Source: Herbaspirillum autotrophicum (lineage in GTDB: Bacteria; Pseudomonadota; Gammaproteobacteria; Burkholderiales; Burkholderiaceae_D). From it: DNA of 64,000 nucleotides. The notes under the pieces were generated by a model. The model worked only from the letters and a program-made list of their open reading frames with translations, was not told the origin of the DNA and ran no database searches. Location of the stretch: positions 62,001-126,000 of the forward strand of contig NZ_LFLS01000002.1 in assembly GCF_001189915.1 (NCBI RefSeq). The letters are read 5' to 3'. A program made the translations under genes and the position numbers. Numbering within the stretch: the stretch's first letter is position 1; the number at the start of each line of letters is the position of its first letter. Positions 1-9,509 of this stretch are shown here, one piece after another.

Positions 1-68
1 CAAAATGATTATACTTAAACAGAATGAAGATATGTCTATAATCCGAAAATCATATAAATCATAATAAT

Positions 69-998
69 ATGGACCTCAATCAACTGGAAGCTTTTTCGGC
101 AGTGATGACGATTGGCAGCGTGACCGGCGCCGGGCGCAGTCTCGGCCGTTCGCAGCCGGCCATCAGCAAGGCCATCCAGGATCTGGAAGGCGAACTTGGC
201 TATGCCTTGTTCGACCGCAACGGTCCGCGTGTGACGCCGACCGACAAGGCGTTTCTGCTGTACGAAGAGGTGGAACGCTCATTGGTCGGCTTGCGTACCA
301 TCCGTGAACGGGCGCTCGAAATCGGCCGTGAGGAACAGTTGCCGATCCATCTGGTGGCAACCCCGGCGCTGGCCTCGACCATCGCGCCGGCGGCACTGAA
401 ACTGATCGAACCCCTCGGTTTGCCGGAACATATTCATTTGCGCAGCGCCTCGGCCGAACAAGTCGTGCATGCGGTGCTGCACCGCACCGTCAGTCTGGGA
501 CTGACCAGCTTGCCGGTGGCGCATCGCGGCCTTGACCTGCACTGGATCGGCCAGGCGCCGTGCGTGGTGGTGCTGCGCGCCGACAGTGAACTGGCGCAAG
601 CCGACGTCGTGACACTTGACGCCTTGCGCGATCAGCGCATCATCACCATGTCCAATCGCTATCGCTTGCGGCAGCGCATCGACATGGCGCTCGGTCAGGA
701 CAAGCCCTTGAATGTGGCCATCGAAACCAATACCTCATTCAATGCCATCATGGCCGCCCATGCGGGTCTGGGCGTGGCGCTGGTGGAACCGATCACGGCG
801 CTGGGCATGCCGATTGAAGGCCTGGCGGTGCGGCCGCTGGCGGTCAACGTGCCGTTTTATTTTGGTGTCGTGACGCCATTCGGCAAGCCGGTCGATGCCG
901 TCACGCAAGCCTTGATCGCGGCCATCGAAACGGCAGCGCGCACTATCTTGCACGGCTTCGTCAAGCGTGGCGCCGGCGATCACGACGATTTGCTGTAA
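69..998 (+). CDS. LysR-family transcriptional regulator
   Basis: A 309-residue protein of normal LysR length. Residues 1-60 form the winged helix-turn-helix (MDLNQLEAF at the start, then GRSLGRSQPAISKAIQDLE, the recognition helix region). The rest is the periplasmic-binding-like effector domain. The ATG follows an AT-rich leader (1-68) that probably holds its promoter. It is co-directional with the peptide-uptake operon starting 70 bp downstream, and is probably that operon's regulator; this is inference from position only. The effector is unknown. Family assignment is firm; target and ligand are not. Confidence 0.93.
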   Translation: MDLNQLEAFSAVMTIGSVTGAGRSLGRSQPAISKAIQDLEGELGYALFDRNGPRVTPTDKAFLLYEEVERSLVGLRTIRERALEIGREEQLPIHLVATPALASTIAPAALKLIEPLGLPEHIHLRSASAEQVVHAVLHRTVSLGLTSLPVAHRGLDLHWIGQAPCVVVLRADSELAQADVVTLDALRDQRIITMSNRYRLRQRIDMALGQDKPLNVAIETNTSFNAIMAAHAGLGVALVEPITALGMPIEGLAVRPLAVNVPFYFGVVTPFGKPVDAVTQALIAAIETAARTILHGFVKRGAGDHDDLL

Positions 999-1067
999 GC
1001 AGCAAGAAACGATTAGCAGAATTGAACATGCAGAACATTCATCAGCCACAGCGAAAGGACGCGCATC

Positions 1068-2555
1068 GTGTCTAGTGCCATTTCTCCCGCCACTCAGGCA
1101 TCCGGCGCCAGCGGCCTGGCCGCGCTGGAAGCGCGCTTGCAACAAGACCTGGCGTGGCTCGACCTGCCGGCCAAAGCCTGGGTCCCGGCCAAGACCGTGG
1201 ATAACCAGCCGGTGCTGGACGTGGCCATCATCGGCGGCGGTCAGGCCGGTATGGCTGCGGCCGTGTCGCTGTTGCATATGGGCATCAATGCGGTGATCTA
1301 CGATCAGGCACCGGCCGGCTTTGAAGGGCCATGGGCCACCACGGCACGGATGGAAACCCTGCGTTCGCCGAAGAAGCTGACCGGGCCGGCGCTGGGCTTC
1401 GCGGCGCTGACGTTCCGCGCCTGGTTCGAAGCGCAATTCGGGCTGGAAGCCTGGGAGGCGCTGGACAAGATTCCACGTCTGCAATGGATGGATTACTTGC
1501 GCTGGTATCGCAAAGTAATGGCGCTCGATGTGCGCAACGAGCACCGCATCGAAGCGATTTTGCCGCGCGCCGATGGCGTGGTGGAACTGCACATCAATGC
1601 GCCGGCCGGCAAGTCGGTGGTACTGGCGCGACGGGTGGTGCTGGCCACCGGCCGCGACGGTCTCGGCGGCGCCTATCTGCCGCCGCTGGCGCAGAACCTG
1701 CCGCGTGCCTTGTGGGCGCATTCGTCGGACGAGATGGATTACAGCAAGCTGGCCGGCAAGCGGGTCGGCGTGATCGGTGCCGGGGCATCATCGATGGACA
1801 GTGCGGCGACCGCGCTGGAGGCGGGTGCCGCCAGCGTCGATATACTGATTCGTCGCAGCGTCATGCCGCGCATCAATAAAGGCAAGGGCGCCGGTAACCC
1901 GGGGCTGACATATGGCCATGTGAATCTGCCGGATGAGTGGAAATGGCGCATTCGCCATTACATCAATGCCCAGCAGATTCCGGCACCGAGCGGCAGCGTA
2001 CAGCGCGTTTCGAAGTTCGATAATGCGCGTTTCATTTTCGGTGCCCCGATCGAGCGCGTCGACGTGCTCGACAACAGCTTGCGCATCACCACACCGCGCG
2101 GTGTGTTTGACGTCGATTTCCTGATTTTCTCGACCGGCTTTCGCATCGACTGGAGCGTGCGTCCGGAGTTCGCCGCGATGGCACCGCACATCCGTAGCTG
2201 GCGTTCGCGTTACACGCCGCCGGCAGGCGACGAAGATGCCGAGCTGTGCGACTCGCCCGATCTGGGGCCGGTATTCGAGTTTCAGCAAAAAGAGCCGGGC
2301 AGCTTGCCGGGACTGGAGCGCGTACACTGTTTTTGCGCGCCGGCCACCCTCAGCCACGGCACGCTGTCGGGTGATATTCCCGCCATCAGCGACGGTGCGC
2401 AGCGACTGGCGCAGGGCATCGCTTCCTTGCTGTACGCCGAAGATGTCGACAGCCATTATCAGAACTTGCAGGCCTATGCCGAGCCGGAACTGACCGGCGA
2501 TGAATGGACGCCCTCGGAACCGACCGCACAAGAACGCCGGGGAGCCGGGCAATGA
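1068..2555 (+). CDS. FAD/NAD(P)-dependent oxidoreductase (flavin monooxygenase-like)
   Basis: A 495-residue flavoprotein. A first dinucleotide-binding motif, IIGGGQAGMAA, lies at about residues 54-64 (FAD), and a second, VGVIGAGASSMDSA, at about 230-243 (NADPH). This two-Rossmann layout is that of flavin monooxygenases and related reductases. A GTG start at 1068 is used because AAAGGA sits about 9 bases upstream and the next Met is well inside the protein. It is the first gene of the ABC operon; its stop overlaps the next start by 4 bp (ATGA). It probably oxidises the imported compound or a derivative. The exact reaction is not readable from sequence. Confidence 0.85.
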   Translation: MSSAISPATQASGASGLAALEARLQQDLAWLDLPAKAWVPAKTVDNQPVLDVAIIGGGQAGMAAAVSLLHMGINAVIYDQAPAGFEGPWATTARMETLRSPKKLTGPALGFAALTFRAWFEAQFGLEAWEALDKIPRLQWMDYLRWYRKVMALDVRNEHRIEAILPRADGVVELHINAPAGKSVVLARRVVLATGRDGLGGAYLPPLAQNLPRALWAHSSDEMDYSKLAGKRVGVIGAGASSMDSAATALEAGAASVDILIRRSVMPRINKGKGAGNPGLTYGHVNLPDEWKWRIRHYINAQQIPAPSGSVQRVSKFDNARFIFGAPIERVDVLDNSLRITTPRGVFDVDFLIFSTGFRIDWSVRPEFAAMAPHIRSWRSRYTPPAGDEDAELCDSPDLGPVFEFQQKEPGSLPGLERVHCFCAPATLSHGTLSGDIPAISDGAQRLAQGIASLLYAEDVDSHYQNLQAYAEPELTGDEWTPSEPTAQERRGAGQ

Positions 2556-3526
2556 GCAGCGCCATCTTGCGCAGCGTGATGCAGGCCCTGGCAGTCCTGC
2601 TGCTGATGACGGTAATCGTCTTCTTCGGCCTGCACATGATCGGCAATCCGGTCGATATCCTGATCGGTCAGGACGTCGATCAGGTCGATCGTCTGCGCAT
2701 CATCAAGGAACTTGGTCTGGATCAGCCGATCTGGCGCCAGTATCTGGCTTTCCTCAATGGCGCTCTGCATGGCAATCTCGGCAACAGTTTTGTCTATAAC
2801 GAACCGGCCATCAAGCTGATTTTCCAACGCTTGCCGGCGACGCTGGAACTGGCTTTCGCCGCGCTGATTCTGGCGGTGCTGATCGGTATCCCGCTGGGAT
2901 TGCTGGCCGGCCTGTTTCCGGACAGCCTGTTTTCGCGCATGGTCATGACCGGCAGCATTCTCGGTTTTTCGTTGCCGACGTTCTGGATCGGGCTGATGCT
3001 GATCATGGCGTTCAGCGTCTCGCTCGGCTGGTTGCCGTCGGGCGGACGCGGCGAGACGGCGGAGCTGTTCGGCATCCAGTGGTCATGGCTGACGGCGGAT
3101 GGTTTGCGCCACCTGATCTTGCCGGCGCTCAATTTGTCGCTGTTCAAGATTTCACTGGTGATCCGGCTCACGCGCGCCAACGTGCGCGAGGTGCTGCCGA
3201 TGGATTTCGTCAAATTCGCGCGCGCCAAAGGATTGTCGCCGTTGCGCGTGGTGGTGATGTATGTGTTGCGCAATACGCTGATTCCGCTGGTGACCATCCT
3301 CGGGCTGGAGTTCGGCTCGACCATTGCCTTTGCCGTCGTCACGGAAAGCATTTTCGCCTGGCCCGGTTCCGGCAAGCTGATTCTGGATAGCATCAATGCG
3401 CTTGACCGGCCGGTGATCGTGGCCTACATGATGGTGATCGTGTGCCTGTTCGTGACGCTCAATCTGGTGGTCGATGTGTTGTATAAAGTATTGGATCCGC
3501 GCGTGCGGGTGGAGGCCAAGGCATGA
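2552..3526 (+). CDS. Peptide-type ABC transporter permease (DppB/OppB family)
   Basis: A 324-residue inner-membrane permease. The N-terminal helix (ILRSVMQALAVLLLMTVIVFF) and the early segment with GNPVDILIG and a QPIWRQY-type motif are standard for DppB/OppB. The EAA loop is near the centre (FVKFARAKGLSPLRVV...RNTLIPLVTILG). The ATG at 2552 overlaps the previous stop as ATGA, and that coupling decides the start over longer upstream options. It forms the membrane channel with the next gene. Substrate could be a di/oligopeptide or another compound carried by this family, such as nickel, opines or glutathione. Confidence 0.93.
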   Translation: MSSAILRSVMQALAVLLLMTVIVFFGLHMIGNPVDILIGQDVDQVDRLRIIKELGLDQPIWRQYLAFLNGALHGNLGNSFVYNEPAIKLIFQRLPATLELAFAALILAVLIGIPLGLLAGLFPDSLFSRMVMTGSILGFSLPTFWIGLMLIMAFSVSLGWLPSGGRGETAELFGIQWSWLTADGLRHLILPALNLSLFKISLVIRLTRANVREVLPMDFVKFARAKGLSPLRVVVMYVLRNTLIPLVTILGLEFGSTIAFAVVTESIFAWPGSGKLILDSINALDRPVIVAYMMVIVCLFVTLNLVVDVLYKVLDPRVRVEAKA

Positions 3527-4491
3527 GTGACATTTCCACGCCATCCAGGCCGCCCATGACGCAGCAGGAAGTGCGCGCCAAAGTCGCCGCCTTGTCGGCC
3601 TTTCAGGCGCCGCACCGGGAATCGCCATGGCGCCGCGTGATGCGCAATTTCCTGGCATCGAAAGGGGCGATGTTCGGCCTCGCGGTGGCCGTGCTGCTGA
3701 TGATTGCCGCACTGGCAGCGCCGTGGCTGACACCGCAAAATCCTTATGACCTGATGCAACTGGACGTGCTGGACGCGCGCCTGCCGCCGGGCACCGTCAA
3801 TGGTCTCGGCACCTACACCTATTGGCTCGGCACCGACGGTCAGGGACGCGATTTGTATTCCGGCATCTTGTATGGCTTGCGCATCAGTGTCGGCATCGGT
3901 ATCGGTTCGGCGGTACTGGCCGGCGTGATCGGCACCCTGATCGGTTTGCTGGCGGCGTATGTCGGCGGCAAGGTTGATTCGCTGCTGATGCGTCTGGCCG
4001 ATCTGGTGCTGTCGTTCCCGTCGATTCTGGTGTCGATGCTGATTCTGGCGTATCTGGGCAAGGGTATCTTCAACGTCATGGTGACGTTGGTGGTGCTGGA
4101 GTGGGCTTACTATGCCCGCACCGCACGCGGCCAGGCGCTGGTCGAGCGACAAAAGGAATACGTCGAAGCGGCGCGCGGTCTGGGCGTATCCGGCTGGAGC
4201 ATCATGGTGCGCCATATCTTGCCGAACTGCCTGCCGCCGCTGATCGTCATCGGTACCTTGCAGATCGCGCGTGCCATCACGCTGGAAGCGACACTGAGCT
4301 TTCTCGGCCTCGGCGTGCCGATCACCGAACCATCGCTCGGTTTGCTGATCGCCAATGGCTATCAATACATGTTGTCCGGTGAATACTGGATCAGTGTCTA
4401 TCCCGGCATCGCGCTGCTGGTGGTGATCGTGGCCATCAATATGGTGGGCGACCGTCTGCGCGATGTCATGAATCCGAGGTGGCAAAAATGA
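3523..4491 (+). CDS. Peptide-type ABC transporter permease (DppC/OppC family)
   Basis: A 322-residue permease with the DppC layout: a cytosolic N-terminal stretch, a first membrane helix near residues 50-72 after NFLASKGAMFGLA, a periplasmic loop containing the LGTDGQGRDLYSGILYG family motif, and the EAA loop (EYVEAARGLGVSGWSIMVRH then ILPN). It overlaps its neighbours by 4 bp on both sides (ATGA), so the operon is translationally coupled. It heterodimerises with the preceding permease. Confidence 0.94.
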   Translation: MSDISTPSRPPMTQQEVRAKVAALSAFQAPHRESPWRRVMRNFLASKGAMFGLAVAVLLMIAALAAPWLTPQNPYDLMQLDVLDARLPPGTVNGLGTYTYWLGTDGQGRDLYSGILYGLRISVGIGIGSAVLAGVIGTLIGLLAAYVGGKVDSLLMRLADLVLSFPSILVSMLILAYLGKGIFNVMVTLVVLEWAYYARTARGQALVERQKEYVEAARGLGVSGWSIMVRHILPNCLPPLIVIGTLQIARAITLEATLSFLGLGVPITEPSLGLLIANGYQYMLSGEYWISVYPGIALLVVIVAINMVGDRLRDVMNPRWQK

Positions 4492-5483
4492 GTGTGCCAA
4501 CTCTGGTGGTGCGCAACCTGCGCACGCATTTCTTTACCCCGGATGGTGTGTTGCCGGCGGTCGACGATGTGTCGCTGACGCTGGAGCGCGGCCGCATTCT
4601 GGGACTGGTGGGCGAATCGGGCTCGGGCAAGACCGTGACCGGTTTTTCCATCCTCGGTTTGCTGGATGCGCCGGGTCGTATCGTCGGTGGTCAGATTCTG
4701 TTTCAAGGGCAGGATCTGGTGACGCTCGACAAGAAGTCGCTGCGCAACTTGCAAGGCAACCGCATCGCGATGATTTTTCAGGATCCGATGATGACGCTGA
4801 ACCCGGTCCTGCGCGTGGAAGCGCAAATGATCGACGCCGTGTTGGCGCACAGCAAGGTCAGCCGCGAACAGGCGCGTGAACTGGCGCGCGATACGCTGGG
4901 CATGATGGGAATTGCCAGTCCGGAGGAGCGGCTGCGCGCATTTCCGCATCAATTGTCGGGCGGCATGCGGCAGCGCGTGGCGATTGCGATTGCCATGCTG
5001 CACAAGCCGGATCTGATCATTGCCGATGAACCGACTACCGCACTCGATGTCACGATTCAGGCGCAAATCTTGTCCGAAGTACAAAAGCTGGCGCGCCAGC
5101 ATGGCACCGCGCTGATCTGGATCACGCACGATTTGTCGGTAGTGGCCGGACTGGCCGATGAGATTGCGGTCATGTATTCCGGTCGCATCGTTGAGCAAGG
5201 CAAAGTCGCCGACGTGCTGGACCAGCCGCAGCATCCTTACACCCAAGGCCTGATCGGCAGCCTGCCGGGCAATAACCGCCGTGGCGAACGCTTGCGACAG
5301 ATTCCCGGCCTGACGCCGAATTTGCTGCATCTGCCGCCAACCTGCGCGTTTGCCGCACGTTGCGAACGTGTCAGCGAAGCCTGCCTGACGCGGCCGGAGA
5401 TCACCGAGGCACTGGCCGGGCATTTCGTGCGTTGCTTCCATCCGGCCGTGACGTTGAATGCCATGGAGGTCCGCCATGGATGA
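4488..5483 (+). CDS. Peptide-type ABC transporter ATPase (DppD/OppD family)
   Basis: A 331-residue ATPase. Walker A is GESGSGKT at residues 42-49, the signature is LSGGMRQRV near 157-165, and Walker B is LIIADEPTTALD near 174-185. The C-terminal oligopeptide extension has the spaced cysteines CAFAARCERVSEACL and a final RCFHP, typical of OppD/DppD proteins that can carry an iron-sulfur-like cysteine set. The start at 4488 overlaps the permease stop by 4 bp. It powers the transporter together with the next gene. Confidence 0.94.
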   Translation: MSVPTLVVRNLRTHFFTPDGVLPAVDDVSLTLERGRILGLVGESGSGKTVTGFSILGLLDAPGRIVGGQILFQGQDLVTLDKKSLRNLQGNRIAMIFQDPMMTLNPVLRVEAQMIDAVLAHSKVSREQARELARDTLGMMGIASPEERLRAFPHQLSGGMRQRVAIAIAMLHKPDLIIADEPTTALDVTIQAQILSEVQKLARQHGTALIWITHDLSVVAGLADEIAVMYSGRIVEQGKVADVLDQPQHPYTQGLIGSLPGNNRRGERLRQIPGLTPNLLHLPPTCAFAARCERVSEACLTRPEITEALAGHFVRCFHPAVTLNAMEVRHG

Positions 5484-6540
5484 GGTAAAAGACAAGATGA
5501 TTCCGCTGGTGGAAGCGCGCCATGTCGACAAGCGTTTTGGCGAACGCAAGCCGCGTCCGTTCGAACCGCAACTGATCGCGCGCGGCTGGATGCGTCCGGC
5601 CGCCGTCACGCGCGCGCTGGATGCGGTGGATTTGCACGTGATGCCCGGCGAAGTGGTCGGACTGGTGGGCGAGTCCGGTTGCGGCAAGTCGACCTTGGGC
5701 CGGATCGTCAGCGGCTTGTTGGCGCCGTCCTCGGGCCAGGTGCTGGTTGAGGGCGTTGATCGCAACCAGCTCAGCGCGCGCGAAGCCCATGCCACGCGCC
5801 GCAAGGTGCAGATGATTTTCCAGAATCCCTATGCCAGCCTGAATCCGCGTCTGCGCGTCGATCAGATTGTGGGGGAGGCGGCCTTGATTCACGGCATGAC
5901 CGACAAGGCCGGACTCGATGATTACGTCAGTGCGCAACTGCTGCGCGCCGGTCTCGATCCGGAATTGCGCGACCGTTATCCGCATCAGTTCAGTGGCGGT
6001 CAGCGGCAACGCATCGGCATCGCCCGCGCGCTGGCGGTGCAGCCGCAGATGCTGGTGTGCGATGAAGCGGTAGCGGCACTGGATGTCTCGATTCAGGCAC
6101 AGATATTGAATCTGTTTACCGATCTGCGCGAACAACTGGGACTGACCTATCTGTTCATCAGCCACGACCTCGGCGTGGTCGAGCATGTCTCGGATCGGGT
6201 GGTCATCATGTATCTGGGGCGCATCGTCGAAAGCGCCGCGGTAGATGAACTGTTTGCGCATCCGAATCATCCCTACACCCAGGCCTTGCTGGCAGAAGTG
6301 CCGCGGCTGCAGGCGCGCAACAAGTCGTTCACGGCGATCAAGGGCGAGATTCCGAGTCCGCTGAAGCCGCCGGCCGGGTGCCATTTCCATCCGCGCTGTC
6401 CGCAGGCAATGGCGCGTTGCCGGCAGGAAGCGCCGGCATTGCGGGAAGTGGCGCCGGGACATATGAGTGCCTGCCATTTGAATGATCAGCCGGGCCGGCC
6501 AACAATATTGCCAGTACCGATAAGCACTGTTATTTCGTAG
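5476..6540 (+). CDS. Peptide-type ABC transporter ATPase (DppF/OppF family)
   Basis: A 354-residue second ATPase. Walker A is GESGCGKST, the signature FSGGQRQRIGIARAL, and Walker B LVCDEAVAALDVS; the C-terminal region has CHFHPRCPQAMARC. The second base pair of the usual DEPTSALD motif is changed to DEAVAALD, but the catalytic Asp-Glu pair is intact. A strong GGAGGT at 5465-5470 sets the ATG at 5476, which overlaps the previous gene by 8 bp. It pairs with the DppD-type ATPase. Confidence 0.93.
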   Translation: MDEVKDKMIPLVEARHVDKRFGERKPRPFEPQLIARGWMRPAAVTRALDAVDLHVMPGEVVGLVGESGCGKSTLGRIVSGLLAPSSGQVLVEGVDRNQLSAREAHATRRKVQMIFQNPYASLNPRLRVDQIVGEAALIHGMTDKAGLDDYVSAQLLRAGLDPELRDRYPHQFSGGQRQRIGIARALAVQPQMLVCDEAVAALDVSIQAQILNLFTDLREQLGLTYLFISHDLGVVEHVSDRVVIMYLGRIVESAAVDELFAHPNHPYTQALLAEVPRLQARNKSFTAIKGEIPSPLKPPAGCHFHPRCPQAMARCRQEAPALREVAPGHMSACHLNDQPGRPTILPVPISTVIS

Positions 6541-6578
6541 TCCGTATCTCTTATCCACCACCATCGAGGATGATGAAC

Positions 6579-8153
6579 ATGAAAAAAACGCTCCTTTCCA
6601 GCCTGTTGGCTGTTGCGCTGCTGGGCACGGCGGCGGCCGGCGTGCAGGCACAGACGCTCAATATCGCGTTCGCCGATCCGCTGTCGTCGCTCGATCCGCA
6701 ATTGAACAACCATGCCGGCGACCGCTCGGTCGATCTGCATTTCTGGGACTTGCTGGTTGAAAACAACTACAACAAGTTGCAGCCCGGACTGGCCGTCAGC
6801 TGGAAGAATATCGATCCCAAAACCTGGGAATTCAAGCTGCGCCCCAACGTCAAGTGGCAAGATGGCAAACCGTTTACTGCCGAAGACGTGATCTTTTCGT
6901 ATCAGCGCGCACGCGCCGTGCCGGGTAGCGTGGCAACCTTCGCCGGTTATCTGCGCACGGTGGAATCGGTGACGGCCAAGGATCCGCTGACGCTCATCAT
7001 CAAGACCAATATCGCCAATCCGGACCTGCCGCTGAACCTGGCTTCGGTGCATATCGTCAGCAAGCATGTGGGCGAGAAATCGCAGACTGAAAACTACAAC
7101 AGCGGCGCCGCCGTGGTTGGCAGCGGTCCTTACAAGTATGTCTCATACACGCCGGGCGACCGGGTCGTGATGGAGCGCAACAACGACTACTGGGGGCCGA
7201 AACAGATGTGGGAAAAGGTCAATTACCGCTACATCAATAACGCCGCTGCGCGTACCGCCGCCTTGTTGTCGGGCGACGTTGACGTGATCGACAAGGTATC
7301 GGTATCCGATCTGACCAGGCTGAAGCAATCGCCGAACGTCAAGGTATTCGCCTATAACGGTTTGCGCGTGCTGTTGCTGCAACCGAGCTTCCATGAAGGC
7401 GCCAACAAGTACATCACCGACAATAACGGCAAGCAGCTCGACAAGAATCCCTTGCTCGACGCCCGCGTGCGCAAGGCACTGTCACTGGCGATCAACCGCA
7501 AGGCGCTGGTCGACCGCATCCTGCAAGGTGCCGCTACCGAAGCCAATCAATGGATGCCGGCCGATACTTACGGTTACAACCCGGACATCAAGAACATTCC
7601 GAACGATGTCAATCAAGCCAAGAAATTGCTGGCCGATGCCGGTTACCCGCAAGGGTTCAAGCTGACCATCCACGTCCCGAATGATCGCTATCCGCAAGCG
7701 CCGGAAACCATGCAGGCCGTAGCGCAATTCTGGACCCGCATCGGCGTCAAGACACAGGTGGAAGTGTTGCCATGGGCCTCGTATTCGGCGCGCGCCAACA
7801 AGAATGAATTTGCCGTCAGTGTCTTGGCATGGGGCAACGGCACCGGGGAAGCCAGCTATGCGTTGGTCAATGTGCTGGCAACCGCCGATGCCAAGAAGGG
7901 TCTCGGCGCGTCCAACTGGAATCGCTACAGCAATCCGGCCATCGACAAGGCGCTGGCCGATTCGACCGCAGAGTTCGACGCTGCCAAGCGTGAAGCGATT
8001 CTGCGCAATGCCGCCAAGATCGTCTCCGACGATGCCGGCGTGATTCCGCTGTATCACTATCAGAACGTCTGGGCCGCCAGGAAGGGCTTGAAAGTCACGC
8101 CTGCCAGCAGCGACCGCACGACGGCGATGATGGTGACGCAAGACAAGAAGTAA
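6579..8153 (+). CDS. Periplasmic substrate-binding protein (SBP family 5, DppA/OppA-like)
   Basis: A 524-residue solute-binding protein. A Sec signal peptide is clear (MKKTLLSSLLAVALLGTAAA, predicted cut after VQA). The mature part has family-5 landmarks: PQLNNHAGDRSVDLHFWD, WEFKLRPNVKWQDGKPF and YNPDIKN. Three in-frame ATGs lie at 6570, 6573 and 6579. GAGGA at 6566-6570 is well placed only for the third, so that one is chosen. It captures the substrate for the four upstream transporter genes. The ligand cannot be deduced by reading. Confidence 0.93.
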   Translation: MKKTLLSSLLAVALLGTAAAGVQAQTLNIAFADPLSSLDPQLNNHAGDRSVDLHFWDLLVENNYNKLQPGLAVSWKNIDPKTWEFKLRPNVKWQDGKPFTAEDVIFSYQRARAVPGSVATFAGYLRTVESVTAKDPLTLIIKTNIANPDLPLNLASVHIVSKHVGEKSQTENYNSGAAVVGSGPYKYVSYTPGDRVVMERNNDYWGPKQMWEKVNYRYINNAAARTAALLSGDVDVIDKVSVSDLTRLKQSPNVKVFAYNGLRVLLLQPSFHEGANKYITDNNGKQLDKNPLLDARVRKALSLAINRKALVDRILQGAATEANQWMPADTYGYNPDIKNIPNDVNQAKKLLADAGYPQGFKLTIHVPNDRYPQAPETMQAVAQFWTRIGVKTQVEVLPWASYSARANKNEFAVSVLAWGNGTGEASYALVNVLATADAKKGLGASNWNRYSNPAIDKALADSTAEFDAAKREAILRNAAKIVSDDAGVIPLYHYQNVWAARKGLKVTPASSDRTTAMMVTQDKK

Positions 8154-8174
8154 TTGGCCGCAGAGGAGCACATC

Positions 8175-9509
8175 ATGGTCGCGCTGAACATTACCGTCAC
8201 CCCCGCCGATGACTTGATTGACGTGCCGCGTCGCATTGTGGTGACCGGTGCGGTACCGGGCGGGCTGGTGCAGATCGCCAGTCATACCTTGCGTGCCGGC
8301 GTGCCGTGGCACAGCAGCGCACGCTTCGTGGCCGATGCCAACGGCCACGTCGATGTCACGCTGGCGCCGGCGGTCGACGGCAGCTATGGCGGAATCTCGG
8401 CCATGGGCTTGCTGTGGTCGCAAACACCGGCGCAGGAGGGCAAGCGCGAACTGTTTCATGCCGATGTGCAACAGCCGCTGACGACCACCTTGCAGGCCAG
8501 CGCCGTCGGTGCTGCTGCCGCTGATGTTGCCGAAACGACTCTGGTGCAACGCTTGTGCGCTGATGGCGTTACCCGCACGGAAGTACGCGAACAAGGGCTG
8601 GTGGGCAGCTTGTTTCTGCCGCCGGCCGGTGCCGGCCCATTCCCGGCCGTGATGATTCTCAACGGGTCCGGTGGCGGCATCAATGAACCGCGTGCCGCCT
8701 TGTATGCGTCGCGCGGGTATGCCGCTTTTGCGCTGGCGTATTTCAAGGCGCCGGGCTTGTCCGATTACATCTCCAATACGCCGCTGGAATATTTTGCCAA
8801 GGGGCTGGACTGGCTGCGCGCAACCGTCAAGCCCCTGCATGATTTTGTCGCCCTCAGCGGCCAGTCGCGCGGCGGCGAACTGGTGCTGCTGCTTGGCGCC
8901 ACGTTCCCGGACAAGGTGTCGGCGGTATTGGCGTATGTGCCGAGTGCGCTGGTGCACAGCGGGCAGAATGCCTGTGATCCGGCTGTCGGACGCGAAGGCC
9001 CCACCTGGTTGCTGGACGGCAAACCCCTGACGCATCAATGGGAAAACAATCGCTGTGCCAGCTGGGCGCCGTTTGACGAAGGGGCGCCGCCGCACCGGCA
9101 TGCGCTGGCCATGCTGACCGCCTTGCAGGACAAAGAGGCGGTCGCCAGAGCGCGCATCCCGGTGGAAAAGATTCAGGCGCCGGTACTGTTGTTGTCAGCG
9201 ACCGATGACGGTTCGTGGCCTTCGAGCGTGTACGCCAAGATGGTCAGCGACAAACTGGAAGCGGTGGCGCATCCGCATGCGGTGCAATGGCACGACTATC
9301 AGGATGCCGGTCATGCGATTCTGTTTCCCACCGTGCCGACCACCCAAATCAGTTACGCCCACCCGGTTTCAAAACGCATCAGCACCGGCGGCGGCCAGCC
9401 GGCTGCCAATGCTTATGCCGATCATCACGCGTGGCAACACGCCCAGCAATTTTTACGGGATGCGCTTGCTGCCAGGCAGGCATCCCTTATTCGAAAGGAA
9501 GTTTCATGA
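8175..9509 (+). CDS. Acyl-CoA thioesterase/BAAT-like alpha/beta hydrolase
   Basis: A 444-residue protein. The N-terminal ~130 residues are beta-rich and resemble the acyl-CoA thioester hydrolase/bile acid-CoA N-acyltransferase N-domain (VTPADDLIDVPRRIVV... early). The rest is an alpha/beta hydrolase: oxyanion region ILNGSGGGINEPRAALYAS, nucleophile elbow SGQSRGGELVLLLG (Ser inside GQSRG), Asp in SATDDGSWPS and His in DAGHAILFP. GAGGAG precedes the ATG by 7 bases. It probably hydrolyses a thioester or ester made from the imported substrate. It overlaps the next gene by 4 bp. Confidence 0.8.
   Translation: MVALNITVTPADDLIDVPRRIVVTGAVPGGLVQIASHTLRAGVPWHSSARFVADANGHVDVTLAPAVDGSYGGISAMGLLWSQTPAQEGKRELFHADVQQPLTTTLQASAVGAAAADVAETTLVQRLCADGVTRTEVREQGLVGSLFLPPAGAGPFPAVMILNGSGGGINEPRAALYASRGYAAFALAYFKAPGLSDYISNTPLEYFAKGLDWLRATVKPLHDFVALSGQSRGGELVLLLGATFPDKVSAVLAYVPSALVHSGQNACDPAVGREGPTWLLDGKPLTHQWENNRCASWAPFDEGAPPHRHALAMLTALQDKEAVARARIPVEKIQAPVLLLSATDDGSWPSSVYAKMVSDKLEAVAHPHAVQWHDYQDAGHAILFPTVPTTQISYAHPVSKRISTGGGQPAANAYADHHAWQHAQQFLRDALAARQASLIRKEVS

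Noticed and set aside
1788..2552. Long open frames opposite the flavoprotein, ABC, thioesterase and NRPS genes (many of 200-500 codons).
   Set aside because: They lie antisense to clearly coded genes, have Arg/His-rich or low-pattern sequences and no family motifs; high GC explains them.
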